A DNA stretch of 64,000 nucleotides, from positions 248,001-312,000 of the forward strand of contig NZ_JAOVAM010000001.1 of the NCBI RefSeq assembly GCF_029850875.1. Direction: 5' to 3'. The notes beneath the pieces were generated by a model. It was not told where the DNA came from and ran no database searches. It worked only from the letters and a program-made list of their open reading frames with translations. A program made the translations under genes and the position numbers. Positions 63,628 through 64,000 of this stretch are shown here, one piece after another (the stretch's first letter is position 1; every line of letters starts with the position of its first letter). This stretch comes from Rothia similimucilaginosa (GTDB lineage: Bacteria; Actinomycetota; Actinomycetes; Actinomycetales; Micrococcaceae).

Positions 63628-64000
63628 TGACTCTTTCCGCCTCACGTTTTAACGCATACGGAATGCGTCACCCCAACGCATCCACACACCACAACGCACC
63701 GATTGTCGACCCCGTCAAGCCGCACGAACACATGGCCGCCGACGAGCAGATGGTAAAGGTAAACTCCCACGGCTCCTCCGGCGTTGGCGTACTCGACAAA
63801 GCGACCCTCATTCTTGATTGCCTCGAGGCAGGACCCGTATCTCTGGGCGACCTCGTCAAGGCAACCGGTCTGGCACGCCCCACCGCACACCGCCTCGCCG
63901 TGGCGTTGGCACACCACCGCCTCGTAGCCCGCGACGTGCAGGGACGCTTCATGCTCGGACCCCGTCTGGCCGAACTCGCATCCGCAACCATTGCTGACGA
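63628..64000 (+). CDS. ndgR: IclR-family regulator, NdgR/LtbR type (cut by the right edge)
   Basis: 124 codons visible. After a 45-residue His/Asn-rich lead comes GVGVLDKATLILDCLEAGPV, then a helix-turn-helix DLVKATGLARPTAHRLAVAL and the wing HHRLVARDVQGRFMLGPRL. This is the IclR DNA-binding domain in the form shared by NdgR of Streptomyces and LtbR of Corynebacterium, which control leuCD and other amino acid genes and lie divergent from leuC. The start at 63628 has no Shine-Dalgarno but a -10 just upstream. A downstream ATG (MVKVNSHGSSG) is an alternative. The effector-binding domain lies beyond the window. Confidence 0.88.

Overview
The window is chromosomal DNA from a moderately high-GC Gram-positive bacterium of the Actinobacteria. 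Gene content and order point to the family Micrococcaceae, and Rothia is my best guess: a fused oleBC gene as in Micrococcus, an NdgR-type IclR gene divergent from leuCD, trpBA-lgt, thiL-DAK2-recG-rsmD, and yceD-rpmF-rnc-mutM. The genus is an inference; no database was searched. Nearly everything is core chromosome. I see no complete prophage, insertion sequence, CRISPR array or resistance island.

Layout. 1-3.1 kb: the N-terminal part of trigger factor, tRNA-Pro, tRNA-Gly, a Nei-type glycosylase and rpiB, all on the minus strand. 3.5-10.7 kb: pepN, an exported SGNH hydrolase with a probable leaderless transcript, a small decayed reading frame, a conserved protein of unknown function, tesB and an HdeD-like membrane protein. 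11-22 kb: ettA, a small haem-oxygenase-like monooxygenase, the rpsP-khpA / rimM-trmD cluster, a NUDIX enzyme next to an unrecognised 890-residue protein, ffh and tRNA-Leu. 22-28.3 kb: pyk, a flavodoxin, a GH25 lysozyme pseudogene in a gene-poor stretch, and a zinc alcohol dehydrogenase.

28.4-43.7 kb: trpB-trpA-lgt with overlapping stop and start codons, smc, then the plus-strand ole cluster (oleA, a fused oleB-oleC, oleD) for long-chain olefins made by head-to-head fatty acid condensation. Next come mutM, rnc, rpmF and yceD. The yceD gene appears to start at ATT behind its own promoter and Shine-Dalgarno. 44-52 kb: coaD, rsmD, a greatly enlarged recG, a DAK2 kinase and thiL. 52-59 kb: a Pro/Thr/Ser-rich membrane-anchored surface protein, then ddl, gpsA, plsC and murA. 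59.5-64 kb: a Tat-exported glycine-rich protein, leuD, leuC and the divergent start of an IclR/NdgR regulator.

How the genes work together. Translation and RNA maturation (rpsP, rimM, trmD, ettA, rnc, rpmF, yceD, rsmD, khpA) and protein targeting (ffh, tig, lgt) dominate. Envelope precursor genes (murA, ddl, plsC, gpsA) sit together. DNA repair and chromosome upkeep are served by two Fpg/Nei glycosylases, recG and smc. The most unusual items are the RecG with a histone-H1-like tail and a repeat-bearing insertion, the ATT start of yceD, the large unknown protein beside ffh, and the triply damaged lysozyme gene.
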